From Marinobacter sp. MDS2 (lineage in GTDB: Bacteria; Pseudomonadota; Gammaproteobacteria; Pseudomonadales; Oleiphilaceae): 64,000 nt of DNA. Of the stretch, positions 45,212 through 53,671 are shown one piece after another (the stretch's first letter is position 1; the number at the start of each line of letters is the position of its first letter). The stretch lies in assembly GCF_030718085.1 (NCBI RefSeq), contig NZ_JAVAJF010000001.1, positions 1,922,001 to 1,986,000 on the forward strand. Reading direction: 5' to 3'. Made by a program: the position numbers and the translations under genes. The notes beneath the pieces are model-generated. The model did no database searches. It was given only the letters and a program-made list of their open reading frames with translations, and had not been told where the DNA came from.

Positions 45212-45760
45212 TTAAGGCAAAATCCGGATCGGGGTGCCGTCGTCAACCAGCTCCCAGATTTCGTCAATTTCTTCATTGGTGACGGCAATGCAGCCGTTGG
45301 TCCAGTCCAGGCCGGTAAAGGCGAATGCCAGGTCGCCAGCGTCGTTGGGTAAGCCATGAATCATGATGCTCCCTCCAGGCTTCAGGCCCCAGGCTTCAGC
45401 CGCTTCCCGATCTTCCGGACTGGGATATGAGATGTGAATCGATTTGTAGAAATCGCTGTTGGCGTTGCGCCAATCAAGGAGATAGCTGCCTTCGGGGGTG
45501 CGTTCGTCGCCTTCGTAAAGCTTGTGGCCAACGGGGTTGTCACCCAGGGAGATCCGGTAACTCTTAACCTTTTCGGAACCGCTCAGCAGGAACAGGCGGC
45601 GCTCGCTTTTCTTGACCAGCACCTCGGTAATGTCGAACGAATGGGTGGCTTGGGGTTCCGGCATGATCATTCGTTCATCGGCCCGGGCCAGTAACTCGGT
45701 GGCTGCTACCAAGCCTGGCAGGAAAAGGAACAGAGCTGTCAGGAGGAATCGAAAAATCAT
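45212..45760 (-). CDS. second L,D-transpeptidase (YkuD domain)
   Basis: This 182-residue protein has a signal peptide (FLLTALFLFLPGLVAA, residues 4-19) and a YkuD domain. It has IMIHGLPN (His135) and WTNGCIAVTN, with nucleophile Cys157 followed by the TN found in the short ErfK-type proteins. It has no LysM. It lies 214 bases upstream of the OprI-type gene on the same strand. Together with the gene at 43608 this places the lipoprotein between two L,D-transpeptidases. Its own job could be 3-3 cross-linking or detaching or attaching the lipoprotein. Confidence 0.9.
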   Translation of the reverse strand: MIFRFLLTALFLFLPGLVAATELLARADERMIMPEPQATHSFDITEVLVKKSERRLFLLSGSEKVKSYRISLGDNPVGHKLYEGDERTPEGSYLLDWRNANSDFYKSIHISYPSPEDREAAEAWGLKPGGSIMIHGLPNDAGDLAFAFTGLDWTNGCIAVTNEEIDEIWELVDDGTPIRILP

Positions 45761-45883
45761 AAAGCCGCACTATCGCCAGAACGTTAAATTTTGTACATGG
45801 AGTTTATAGCATAGGGTGCGGGGGTAGCGGTAAGAGGGTTTTGTTACATTTGTTGGCTTTACGTACCCCGGCACAGTTTCCGG

Positions 45884-47596
45884 TCAGGATTCCATTTTCA
45901 GGCCGACTTTGGTCACGCGATCGGCTTCAATCGCCCGCGCAACCAGCGACACCGGGCCAATGGTCACAATATCCCCGACCACAGGGTGCCCTTTGGTGCG
46001 AAGGGCAAAGCATTTGGCCAGCGTAAGCTCGGACGGCATTTCTTTGAGCTCGATACCATACACTTGTTCCACGTCGCCGAGTAAGGCGTCCCCGTTAAGC
46101 ACGAAGTCTCCGAAGAAGGTTCGTTCTGCCAGGTGTTTGGGTGCTTCCCGGGTGCTTAACACTTTGCTGAGTTCGGTCACGCCAATGGGCGTGGCAAACA
46201 GAGCGAGCACATCACCGGCGCTGACTTCCAGGTCCGGACGAGGCTGCAGGCATTCCCTATCCCTGAAAATGCCGGCAACCGCGGTGTGTTCTGGTAGCCT
46301 CAAGAGGCTGATCTTCTTAGGTTTTTCCCAGCTTTTCCCGCGCAAAGGAAAGAGCATCAGTTCATGATCGCCGGTGGCGGGAACATCCAGCGGAAAACGA
46401 CGGAATGGCGCTTCACTGGCCGGAACCTCAAGCTTCAATTTTCGGGCCAGCGGCGCCATGGTAGTGCCTTGTACCAACAGTGACACCAGCACAATGAAGA
46501 ACGCGGCATGGAACACCAATTTGGCATCGGGCAAGTCGGCCAAGACCGGAAACAAGGCCAATACGATGGGCACCGCGCCGCGCAAACCGACCCAACTGAT
46601 AAACCCGATCTCTCTGCGGTTGAAGCCAAACGGCCAAAGGGTGGCGACGACGGTAACCGGCCGGATCACGAAGATCAGAGCGAAGGCCAGAATCAAGCCG
46701 CTGCCCACCAGCGGCACCAGTTCGGAAGGTGTGACCAGCAGGCCGAGAATCAGGAACAGGCACAGTTGCGCAAGCCAGGCCAAGCCGTCATGAACCTGCA
46801 GGATCAATGGCATCATCTTGACCTGCTGGTTACCGAGCACGACGCCACAGAGGTAAATCGCCAAGAAGCCACTGCCACCCACAGCATTGGTGGCTGCGAA
46901 CACTGCGAGCCCCGCCGCCGCCACCAGCAACGGATAAAGGGCCGGGGTCAGGTGAATCCGGTTTACCAAAGCGACGATGAGATACCCGCCCAGCAAGCCT
47001 GCCGGCGCGCCGATGCCGAATTGTTGCAGCAGCATCAGCAGCCCGGAAGCAAGGGCGCCGTCTTGATGTTCGCTGATCAGGGTGACCAGCATCAGGGTCA
47101 GGAAAATCGCCATCGGGTCGTTGCTGCCGGATTCGATCTCCAGAGTTGCACTGACCCGCTCGTTCAGGTGAAGGCCACGGCCTTGCAACAACGAAAAGAC
47201 CGCGGCGGCGTCGGTTGAGGAGATGATCGCGCCAATCAGTAACGCCATCAACCAATGCAGGTCGAACACCCACCAGGCAACCACGGCTGCGCCCACTGCG
47301 GTCATGGCGACGCCCACCGTGGCCAGCAACAGCGCGGGTTTCAGTCCGACCCGGAAGGTTTCGGCCCGGGTGCGCATGCCGCCATCGAGCAGTATGACCG
47401 CCAGAGCCAGGCTGGCGATAATCACCGCAAGCTCCACATCGTCGAACTCAATACCGCCGGGGCCGTCCTCGCCCATCAGCATGCCGACACCCAGGAATAC
47501 CAGCAGAACCGGCATGCCGACCCGGCTGGAAAGAGGGCTGAGAACGATGCTGAAAACCAGCATCAGGGCGCCGATGAGCGTGAACGTGGGATCCAT
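45884..47596 (-). CDS. nhaP2: potassium/proton antiporter (CPA1, NhaP2/CvrA type)
   Basis: The 570-residue antiporter has about 13 helices (residues 1-395). The conserved ion-path acidic residues are in SSTDAAAVFSLL and EIESGSNDPMAIFLT. A cytoplasmic RCK_C/TrkA_C domain follows (about 400-480), and a C-terminal CorC_HlyC-like domain (about 490-570) is typical of NhaP2/CvrA. It exports K+ in exchange for H+, for volume and pH control, which fits a halophile with ectoine genes. GGAG precedes ATG 47596. Confidence 0.9.
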   Translation of the reverse strand: MDPTFTLIGALMLVFSIVLSPLSSRVGMPVLLVFLGVGMLMGEDGPGGIEFDDVELAVIIASLALAVILLDGGMRTRAETFRVGLKPALLLATVGVAMTAVGAAVVAWWVFDLHWLMALLIGAIISSTDAAAVFSLLQGRGLHLNERVSATLEIESGSNDPMAIFLTLMLVTLISEHQDGALASGLLMLLQQFGIGAPAGLLGGYLIVALVNRIHLTPALYPLLVAAAGLAVFAATNAVGGSGFLAIYLCGVVLGNQQVKMMPLILQVHDGLAWLAQLCLFLILGLLVTPSELVPLVGSGLILAFALIFVIRPVTVVATLWPFGFNRREIGFISWVGLRGAVPIVLALFPVLADLPDAKLVFHAAFFIVLVSLLVQGTTMAPLARKLKLEVPASEAPFRRFPLDVPATGDHELMLFPLRGKSWEKPKKISLLRLPEHTAVAGIFRDRECLQPRPDLEVSAGDVLALFATPIGVTELSKVLSTREAPKHLAERTFFGDFVLNGDALLGDVEQVYGIELKEMPSELTLAKCFALRTKGHPVVGDIVTIGPVSLVARAIEADRVTKVGLKMES

Positions 47597-47702
47597 GAGA
47601 CTCCAGATCAGAAGATGTGCTCGAGCCTAGGCCCAAACAACGGATTGCTTAGACTCACATTATGCAGGCGGACTCAGCGCAATGGTAGCGCCCCCTCTGC
47701 AC

Positions 47703-49013
47703 TCAGTGGAGCTTCAGCCTCGGGTGCATAGCGCGGCTGATTTTATCCATCAGCCAGATTACGCCGGTGCGCAGAAATCCGTGCAAAGCGACTTGATGCA
47801 TCCGGTACAGGGAGACGTAGAACAGCCGTGCCACTTTGCCCTCGATGTACATGCTGCGACCAGACAGATTGCCCATCAGGTTGCCTACGGTGGTGTAGTG
47901 GCTGAAATTGATTAGTGAGCCATGATCTTTATAGACAAAAGGTACCGGGGCTTTGCCTTCCAGGCGGTTACATAAGGTTTTTGCGAGCGTATCGGCTTGT
48001 TGGTGAGCCGCCTGGGCTCTCGGGGGCACCGGCCGCTCAGAGTCGGGCTGGGGGCAGGCGGCACAGTCGCCGAACGCATAGATGTGGTCATCGTTGGTGG
48101 TTCTCAGGGTTTGCTCCACCACCAGCTGGTTGCCCCGGTTGGTTTCCAGGCCTCCCAGCTCGGCAAGAAACGCCGGGGCTTTGATGCCGGCAGCCCAGAT
48201 GGTCATGTCGGACGGGATTTCCGAGCCGTCTTTCATCACCAGACTGTCGCTTCGTACTTCACTCACCGGTTGGCCGGTTAAAACCGTCACTTCCTGGCGC
48301 TCCAGCTCCTGCGTGGCCGCAGCGGACAAGCGGCCGGGCAAGGCTGGCAAAATCCGGTCGGCGGCTTCAATGACGCTAACCGAGACATCCGAGGCCTTGA
48401 GGTGGTTCATGCCGTACACCGGTAGCTCGCGGGATGCCAAGCGCAGTTCGGCGGCCAGCTCCACTCCGGTGGCACCGGCACCGATTATGCTAATGTTCAG
48501 GGCGTGAGGATTGCCCTGCAGCGCTTCGTGGTTCTTGCGAAGAAACGCATTCAATAGCAGGTTGTGGAAGCGTTGAGCCTGATGGAGACTGTCCAGGAAC
48601 AAGCAGTGGTCTTGCGCGCCGGGTGTGCCGAAATCATTGGCGGTGCTGCCGACTGCGATCACCAGTGTGTCGTACTTGAGGCGCCGTTCAGGCACCACTT
48701 CGTTGCCTTCACCATCGTGAAAGGCAGCAATAACGATTTCTTTGTTGATGCGGTCAAGGCCGTTCATCCGGCCGAGTTGGAATTCGTAGTGGTGTTTGCG
48801 AGCGTGTGCCCGGTAATTGACTTCGTTAGTGCTGGCGTCCAGCGAACCAGAGGCGACTTCGTGCAGCAGGGGTTTCCAGACGTGTGTCAGGCCGTCATCA
48901 ACCAGAGAAATGCGCGCTTTTTGCTTTTTACCGAGTTTGTTGCCCAGGCTGGTGACAAGTTCCAGACCCCCGGCGCCGCCGCCAACGACGACAATATGGT
49001 GCAGACTTTCCAT
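47703..49013 (-). CDS. ndh: type II NADH dehydrogenase (NDH-2)
   Basis: The 436-residue membrane-associated flavoprotein oxidises NADH and reduces quinone without pumping protons. It has the FAD dinucleotide motif VVVGGGAGGLEL (around 8-19), the second nucleotide motif IGAGATGVELAAEL, and the quinone-site AQAAHQQADTLAKTL. The C-terminal hydrophobic and amphipathic helices (residues about 385-430, FYVSLYRMHQVALHGFLRTGVIWLM is one stretch) anchor it. Length and motifs match E. coli Ndh. It is divergent from the PEBP gene. Confidence 0.93.
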   Translation of the reverse strand: MESLHHIVVVGGGAGGLELVTSLGNKLGKKQKARISLVDDGLTHVWKPLLHEVASGSLDASTNEVNYRAHARKHHYEFQLGRMNGLDRINKEIVIAAFHDGEGNEVVPERRLKYDTLVIAVGSTANDFGTPGAQDHCLFLDSLHQAQRFHNLLLNAFLRKNHEALQGNPHALNISIIGAGATGVELAAELRLASRELPVYGMNHLKASDVSVSVIEAADRILPALPGRLSAAATQELERQEVTVLTGQPVSEVRSDSLVMKDGSEIPSDMTIWAAGIKAPAFLAELGGLETNRGNQLVVEQTLRTTNDDHIYAFGDCAACPQPDSERPVPPRAQAAHQQADTLAKTLCNRLEGKAPVPFVYKDHGSLINFSHYTTVGNLMGNLSGRSMYIEGKVARLFYVSLYRMHQVALHGFLRTGVIWLMDKISRAMHPRLKLH

Positions 49014-49334
49014 AACAGTGAAACCTTAGAGAAGTGAAAGCCAAACACTCTTGGGCAGATCAAAAACGCTTGGCTATCGCCTCTGGTCCCGACCGGGCGG
49101 GCGTGTGTGCGGGCATCAATAGTAGCCGCAAAGTCACACCAAGGCAATTGGCTGTCCGTTCGCATTACATCTAAAGTATATATTTATCAGTGAGTTGTAT
49201 TTGCCGGATTTAGTGACGATGTTTGTTAACCTGAGACGGCACACTGGGTACACAGGGAACAGCTGTGAACCCGTCCAGCTTGGGTATAAGCTAATCTAAG
49301 ACAATGAAAGGAACGACTGACAGGAGATAAGACC
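49014..49334. other. 320-base divergent intergenic region between ndh and the PEBP gene
   Basis: No gene fits here. The AT-rich centre (49165-49200) includes TATATATTT and could hold the ndh promoter; TATAAG at 49286-49291 could be a -10 for the PEBP gene, but no convincing -35 accompanies either. An imperfect palindrome centred on CAGCTG lies at 49256-49273. Confidence 0.4.
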
Positions 49335-49958
49335 GTGAAATTAGAGGTTGGTGGTGTTGAAGAAGGGCGCCCGGTACCAGAGAAGTTCGCGTTTGGTGTG
49401 TTCAATCCCGATAACCACATGAGTTTCGGGCCCAACCGCAATCCGGAAATGAGTTGGGAAGACGTGCCTGAAGGTACCCGAAGTTTTGTGGTGATGATGT
49501 TTGATCCCGACGTGCCCAGCGTTGCCGATGACGTGAATCAGGAAGGCAAGACCATACCCGCAGATCTGCCTCGCGTGGATTTCTTTCATTGGTTGCTGGT
49601 GGATGTACCGGCGACGACTCGTCGGATTCCGGAAGGAGAAGACAGCGACGGCGTCAGTCCGAAAGGTAAGCCGTTTGGTCCCGGCCCGGTCGGCGTGCGG
49701 GGTATCAACAACTATACCCAGTTTTTGGCAGGCAACCCTGACATGGCTGGCACCTACGCCGGATACGATGGCCCCTGCCCGCCCTGGAACGATGAAATCC
49801 TCCACCATTACCACTTTGAAGTGCATGCGCTCGATGTTGAAAGCCTGAATCTGTCCGGCGAATTTGACGGCACCGCGGTGCGTGAAGCCATGGCCGGTCA
49901 TGTTTTGGCCAGCGCCCGGGTAACCGGCACCTACACCCTCAACCCCGAGCTGCGTTAA
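49335..49958 (+). CDS. YbhB/YbcL-type phosphatidylethanolamine-binding-like protein (PEBP)
   Basis: The 207-residue protein starts at GTG 49335 with AGGAG eight bases upstream. The PEBP fold signature is clear: MMFDPDVPS, FFHWLLVDVP, and YDGPCPPWNDEILHHYHFEVHAL with the ligand-pocket His. There is no signal peptide, so it is cytoplasmic. The bacterial family is of uncertain function, with proposed roles as phosphate- or kinase-modulating proteins. It is followed by a 9-base inverted repeat that overlaps the -35 element of the next gene. Confidence 0.9.
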   Translation: MKLEVGGVEEGRPVPEKFAFGVFNPDNHMSFGPNRNPEMSWEDVPEGTRSFVVMMFDPDVPSVADDVNQEGKTIPADLPRVDFFHWLLVDVPATTRRIPEGEDSDGVSPKGKPFGPGPVGVRGINNYTQFLAGNPDMAGTYAGYDGPCPPWNDEILHHYHFEVHALDVESLNLSGEFDGTAVREAMAGHVLASARVTGTYTLNPELR

Positions 49959-49999
49959 GCTCCGCCGCACCCTCTGTCGGGCGGAATGTCGGCAGAGGG

Positions 50000-50027
50000 T
50001 GTAACAATCTGGCCGGGTGCGCGTCTG
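50000..50027 (+). promoter_or_regulatory. putative ECF promoter A (DUF547 gene)
   Basis: TGTAACA begins at 50000 and CGTCTG is at 50022-50027, with 17 bases between TGTAAC and GTC. The AAC-type -35 and GTC-type -10 are hallmarks of ECF promoters. The element is shared with three other genes nearby (51782, 54401 and 56637). The start codon is 30 bases downstream. A 9-base inverted repeat (49968-49976 and 49993-50001) overlaps the -35. Confidence 0.65.
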
Positions 50028-50057
50028 ATATCTGTGGCTACTATCCGGAGATGCTTT

Positions 50058-50909
50058 ATGCCCGCAAAGAGTCCGTGTTCATCGTGGTTTGTCGCATTGC
50101 TGCTGTTCGCGGTGATGCCGGTGCAGGCCGCTGTGTCTGAAACCGTGTATGCCCCCTTCCAGGCCTTGCTCAACCAATACCTTATCGAACAAACGTTGCC
50201 CGGCAACGGCCTGGTGTCGGCTTTCGATTATTCCAGTGCGGCGGGGGATGCTCGCACTGATGATTTGCTGCGCAAACAGCGGCAGGCGTTGGCCGGCTTT
50301 GATCCGGCCCAGCTCAAAGACCGAGAGGAGTCCGTTGCCTTTTGGATCAACGCCTATAACTTTTTCATGATCGATAAACTCTTGTCTGACCGGCCTGCTG
50401 GTCAATTGGTGTCGTCGGTGTGGGATTACGGAGGGCGAATTAATCCTTTTGTCGATTCGGTGTTCGAGCGCGAAATGTTTAACGTGGGTGGCCGAAGCTT
50501 GAGTCTGGATGGTATCGAGAAAGGGATTTTGCTCAGTGATGATTACAAAGCCAAAGGCTGGAAGGACGCCCGGGTTCACTTCGCGGTGAATTGCGCATCC
50601 ACCGGTTGCCCGCCGCTGCGCAAACAGGTTTACACGGCGCCCAACCTGGACTCTCTGTTGGCCGACAATACCCGCAGAGCGTTGAATACCCCGCGCCATC
50701 TGACGGTGAACTCCGGTGAGCTGTTCGTAACCGAGTTGTTCAACTGGTACGAAGACGATTTTGTGGAAGCGGAGGGCTCTATTCGAGCTTTTATTCTCAA
50801 ATGGGCAGCACCTGCGCGAGCGCAAACAATCAGAGACGCTCGCGGCCTCAGGTTCAGCGACTATGAATGGCTACTCAACCGGCCGAAAAATTTTCCCGAA
50901 CTACAATAA
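50058..50909 (+). CDS. exported DUF547 protein
   Basis: The 283-residue protein starts at ATG 50058, with GGAG seven bases upstream, and has a signal peptide (FVALLLFAVMPVQA). DUF547 is recognisable by SVAFWINAYNFFMIDKLL, the LDGIEKGIL region, and VHFAVNCASTGCPPLR with its conserved His and Cys pair. This suggests a thiol-type hydrolase or transferase, but the family has no firm function. It is preceded by putative ECF promoter A, which links it to the sigma factor gene at 53.7-54.3 kb. It overlaps the convergent YebB-like gene by 9 bases. Confidence 0.88.
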   Translation: MPAKSPCSSWFVALLLFAVMPVQAAVSETVYAPFQALLNQYLIEQTLPGNGLVSAFDYSSAAGDARTDDLLRKQRQALAGFDPAQLKDREESVAFWINAYNFFMIDKLLSDRPAGQLVSSVWDYGGRINPFVDSVFEREMFNVGGRSLSLDGIEKGILLSDDYKAKGWKDARVHFAVNCASTGCPPLRKQVYTAPNLDSLLADNTRRALNTPRHLTVNSGELFVTELFNWYEDDFVEAEGSIRAFILKWAAPARAQTIRDARGLRFSDYEWLLNRPKNFPELQ

Positions 50910-51680
50910 ACCCGGCTCTGATTCGTCTTCGTCCCAGTCCAGAGTCCGGTAATCAAAGTCGGCCATCTCGATCGAGGGTTTGACGATGCGAAAGTACGGC
51001 GAGGCATCAAAGTCTCTCGGTGTGAACAGTGAGTGATGCTTGATCCGATAGCGTTCCCGGATGCAGGTGATGCAATCGGGGTCATCGGCGGGCAGTAATT
51101 CCACGATGGGCAGGATCGGGTATTTCAGGCGTTGGAACGCTTCCGCCAGAAATGTCGAGCAGATCGCCCGTGTCGGGTCGCCGCTGCCAAACGCCAGTAG
51201 TTTGTGCCGGTGGCGGCTGGGTACCGGAGGCGTAGGAAGCAGGTAACGGGCCAGATCGAACACGTTTCTCATGTCGTACTGATGGCCTATGCGGCTTCGG
51301 GCGTAGTCTGTCAGAGTGTGAATGTCGCTGTCAGAGAGCCCCACCGGGCGGCAAATGCGGGTGTGAGCGTGACGGTAGAACGACAGTGGCAACGGTCGGA
51401 TGCCTTGTTCCAGATCGGCCTCGATCAGCGTGTTGGCCTGCCCGTCCTCAGAAGTGCCGAGCCCGGCATGGGGCCCGAGATACAGCGCCGCGTGGGACCA
51501 AGTGGATTGTGTCAGGTACTTGATGGCGACACTGATCCGGGTGTTGCCTTCCACCAACAACACGTCACCGGGCTGCAAAGTGCTTTTCAGGGCTTCCCAG
51601 GTTGAGGTCCGCACCGAGTGCTGAGAAACCGCTTTGGATAAATACGCTGCCAGGCGCCGCGTTAACCACGTCAGTAGCAT
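50901..51680 (-). CDS. YiiX/YebB-like NlpC/P60-superfamily cysteine hydrolase
   Basis: The 259-residue protein has a permuted papain-like fold. LQPGDVLLVEGNTRIS is followed by WSHAALYLG (catalytic His), an EADLEQGIRPLP stretch, and ICSTFLAEAFQRL (nucleophile Cys). Members of this group are proposed amidases or peptidases acting on cell-envelope lipids or peptides. There is no clear signal peptide, although the N-terminus (LLTWLTRRLAAYL) is amphipathic and may sit on the membrane. It lies between two putative ECF-controlled genes but points the other way and lacks the element. Confidence 0.8.
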   Translation of the reverse strand: MLLTWLTRRLAAYLSKAVSQHSVRTSTWEALKSTLQPGDVLLVEGNTRISVAIKYLTQSTWSHAALYLGPHAGLGTSEDGQANTLIEADLEQGIRPLPLSFYRHAHTRICRPVGLSDSDIHTLTDYARSRIGHQYDMRNVFDLARYLLPTPPVPSRHRHKLLAFGSGDPTRAICSTFLAEAFQRLKYPILPIVELLPADDPDCITCIRERYRIKHHSLFTPRDFDASPYFRIVKPSIEMADFDYRTLDWDEDESEPGLL

Positions 51681-51781
51681 AGAACCTCCCGATCACCGTA
51701 CTTTGTTTATTAGTAGCACAGACATCGATGTAAAGCCTGTGTCACGGCCTTCAGCTCCATAGCGAGGTTAATCAAAACGTT

Positions 51782-51809
51782 TGTAACAACCGGGTGGTGT
51801 GGGTGTCTA
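51782..51809 (+). promoter_or_regulatory. putative ECF promoter B (Cys-rich cytochrome gene)
   Basis: TGTAACA begins at 51782 and TGTCTA is at 51804-51809. Spacing from TGTAAC to GTC is 17 bases, as in elements A, C and D. The predicted leader is about 70 bases. Confidence 0.65.
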
Positions 51810-51883
51810 AGCGTTGACCGCTTCTGTGAGCGGTGGCGGACTTTGAGGGTCCGCAAGATAACTCCTGAACGGAGATAAACGTC

Positions 51884-52648
51884 ATGACAACAACACACGT
51901 TCCAACACACGCCATTCGCCACACCAGCCTGAATCGACGCACTGCCTGGTGGTCTGCAGCTTTAATGACGGCCATGCTGAGCTCCGGTGGCGGGCTCGCA
52001 TTTGCGGCTTGCGGTCCTTGCTCCCCATGCAAAGGCAAATGCAAGGCAGGGCAGCATTGCAAGGCAGGCTGCAAAGCGGGGTGTAAACCCTGTGAAGCAA
52101 AGAACCCCTGCGCGGGTAAAAACCCGTGCGCCATGAAGCATCCTTGCGGCACGAAAAAGGGCATGAACGATCCCTGTGCCGGCAAAAACCCCTGCGCGAT
52201 GAAAAACCCTTGTTCGATGAAGAAGAACTGCGCACCGAAAGGCTGCAACCCGTGCGCAGCCGCCGGAAAGTGCGGTGCCAAGCCGAACCCCTGTGCGGCC
52301 AAAAAGGTGACCCGGCCGGAAAACTATCAAGCCTACGAGGGTAATCCCAGTACCTTGGTGGCCTTGGGTGAGAAGTTGTTCAAGGATGCCTCGCTCAGCA
52401 GCAATGGACTGGCCTGCGCCAGCTGTCACAATGATGGTGCCGGCTACAACGCCACCTTCAGCGACGAATACCCGCATCCGGTTGCCATGGCGAAAAACAT
52501 CTTCGGCATGGATCGGGTGCATTTGGACGAAATGGTACAGATCTGCATGGTGCAGCCAATGGCCGCAGAACCTTTGCCCTGGGATAGCCAGGAGCTGGCA
52601 GCGCTGACGGCTTATATGAGCAAGGTCCAGGCCGATCGGGCTAAATAG
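51884..52648 (+). CDS. exported protein with a 19-cysteine repeat region fused to a monohaem cytochrome c domain
   Basis: The 254-residue protein has an N-terminal RR-containing signal peptide cleaved near FAACG (about residue 42). Residues about 43-145 form a low-complexity, lysine- and cysteine-rich region, opening with CGPCSPCKGKC, then HCKAGCKAGCKPC, then repeats of K-N-P-C-A-x-K. I count 19 Cys here. A class I cytochrome c domain follows (about 150-250) with CASCH (178-182) and probable axial Met in a QPMAAEPL-type loop. The repeat could bind soft metal ions or act as a thiol buffer; the domain fusion suggests redox coupling. It is preceded by ECF promoter B and followed by a DUF6969 gene. 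Confidence 0.85.
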   Translation: MTTTHVPTHAIRHTSLNRRTAWWSAALMTAMLSSGGGLAFAACGPCSPCKGKCKAGQHCKAGCKAGCKPCEAKNPCAGKNPCAMKHPCGTKKGMNDPCAGKNPCAMKNPCSMKKNCAPKGCNPCAAAGKCGAKPNPCAAKKVTRPENYQAYEGNPSTLVALGEKLFKDASLSSNGLACASCHNDGAGYNATFSDEYPHPVAMAKNIFGMDRVHLDEMVQICMVQPMAAEPLPWDSQELAALTAYMSKVQADRAK

Positions 52649-52715
52649 TTCACGAGGAAACGAGCGCTGTTGTCACTTGACTAAGGATGGGGGCAGCGCC
52701 TCGAGGAGGCAGCGG

Positions 52716-53468
52716 ATGACCGAAGGTATCCGGATTCCTGAGCTGAGAACCCTGAGCGGCGGCCAGTTGCGCTCGAGTCTTGCTGCAGTCGATGAAATTC
52801 GCGAATGCTACCGCGTACTGAAAAAAGGCGGTTTGAACATTGTGGGTGAGGTGCTCCGCGATCAAGGCCCGTTCTATGAAATGGATCACTACCCGAAAGA
52901 CGATGTATATGACCGAGAAACGGCCTCCCAGTACTACTACCATGCCCATCGGGAAGAGCATTCAGAGCATGGTCATTTCCACCTGTTTCTGCGTAACGGG
53001 GCACTACCGGACAGTGTGGAGCCTGTGTGCGGGCCTACGGGGGAGAACCGGGTAGCGCACCTGGTCGCTATTTCGATGGATGCCTGGGGTTACCCGACCG
53101 ATGTGTTCGCGGTAAACCGCTGGGTTACCGATGAAAGCTGGCTGCCGGCAGAAGCGGTGATCGCCGCTCTGGATCAGTTCGCTATGGATCACGCTCACCC
53201 CAGCTGGCCAGTAAACCGGTGGCTCACAGCGATGGTGCGCTGTTTCAGACCGCAGATCGCGGCCTTGCTGAATCATCGTGATGCACTGGTTGCGGATAGG
53301 CCGGGGCAGTCACTGGAGCAGGTGCTGGAGGATCGTACTTTGGAAATTACGGGCAGTATCGCCATCGATGTCGAGAGTTGGGCCGCCCGACTGAAAGAAG
53401 AGCAATCAAGAAGGTCGGGAAACGATCAGCCTTTTTTGCGAGCTTTAAGTGCTTTAGCGACTCGTTGA
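52716..53468 (+). CDS. DUF6969-type protein
   Basis: The 250-residue soluble protein starts at ATG 52716 with a strong GAGGAGG six bases upstream; the longer frame from 52677 begins with TTG and is less likely. It is rich in His, Tyr and Trp around YYYHAHREEHSEHGHFHLFLR, which may form a metal site, followed by HLVAISMDAWGYPTDVFAVNRWVT. I recognise the DUF6969 pattern, without known function. It is 67 bases after the Cys-rich cytochrome gene, probably in the same transcript. Its last 43 bases overlap the convergent anti-sigma gene. Confidence 0.75.
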   Translation: MTEGIRIPELRTLSGGQLRSSLAAVDEIRECYRVLKKGGLNIVGEVLRDQGPFYEMDHYPKDDVYDRETASQYYYHAHREEHSEHGHFHLFLRNGALPDSVEPVCGPTGENRVAHLVAISMDAWGYPTDVFAVNRWVTDESWLPAEAVIAALDQFAMDHAHPSWPVNRWLTAMVRCFRPQIAALLNHRDALVADRPGQSLEQVLEDRTLEITGSIAIDVESWAARLKEEQSRRSGNDQPFLRALSALATR

Positions 53469-53671
53469 TCGATTTTGCGCATCAGGGCCTCATCCGGTAC
53501 GGATGAAGAGTGGGCTTGCATGAGATCTGTGCTGACACGCAGGTTGCCGATAAAGGATCGGCAATGCCGACACATCATCAGGTGCATTTTTATGGCCAGG
53601 TTCTGCGGCGTGGCCAGCTCACCATCAATGTAATCGCTGGCGATTTCCGCCAGATCTTTGCACATCAGCAT
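53426..53671 (-). CDS. zinc-binding anti-sigma factor (ZAS, zf-HC2)
   Basis: The 81-residue soluble protein has the ZAS signature H30-x3-C34-x2-C37 (in MHLMMCRHC) and an upstream Cys4, the four zinc ligands of redox-sensitive anti-sigma factors. The C-terminus is basic. It has no transmembrane helix, so it senses in the cytoplasm. ATG 53671 has AGGAG eight bases upstream and overlaps the end of the sigma factor gene, so the two are translationally coupled. It probably holds the sigma factor inactive until thiol oxidation or zinc loss (family knowledge). Confidence 0.9.
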   Translation of the reverse strand: MLMCKDLAEIASDYIDGELATPQNLAIKMHLMMCRHCRSFIGNLRVSTDLMQAHSSSVPDEALMRKIDQRVAKALKARKKG

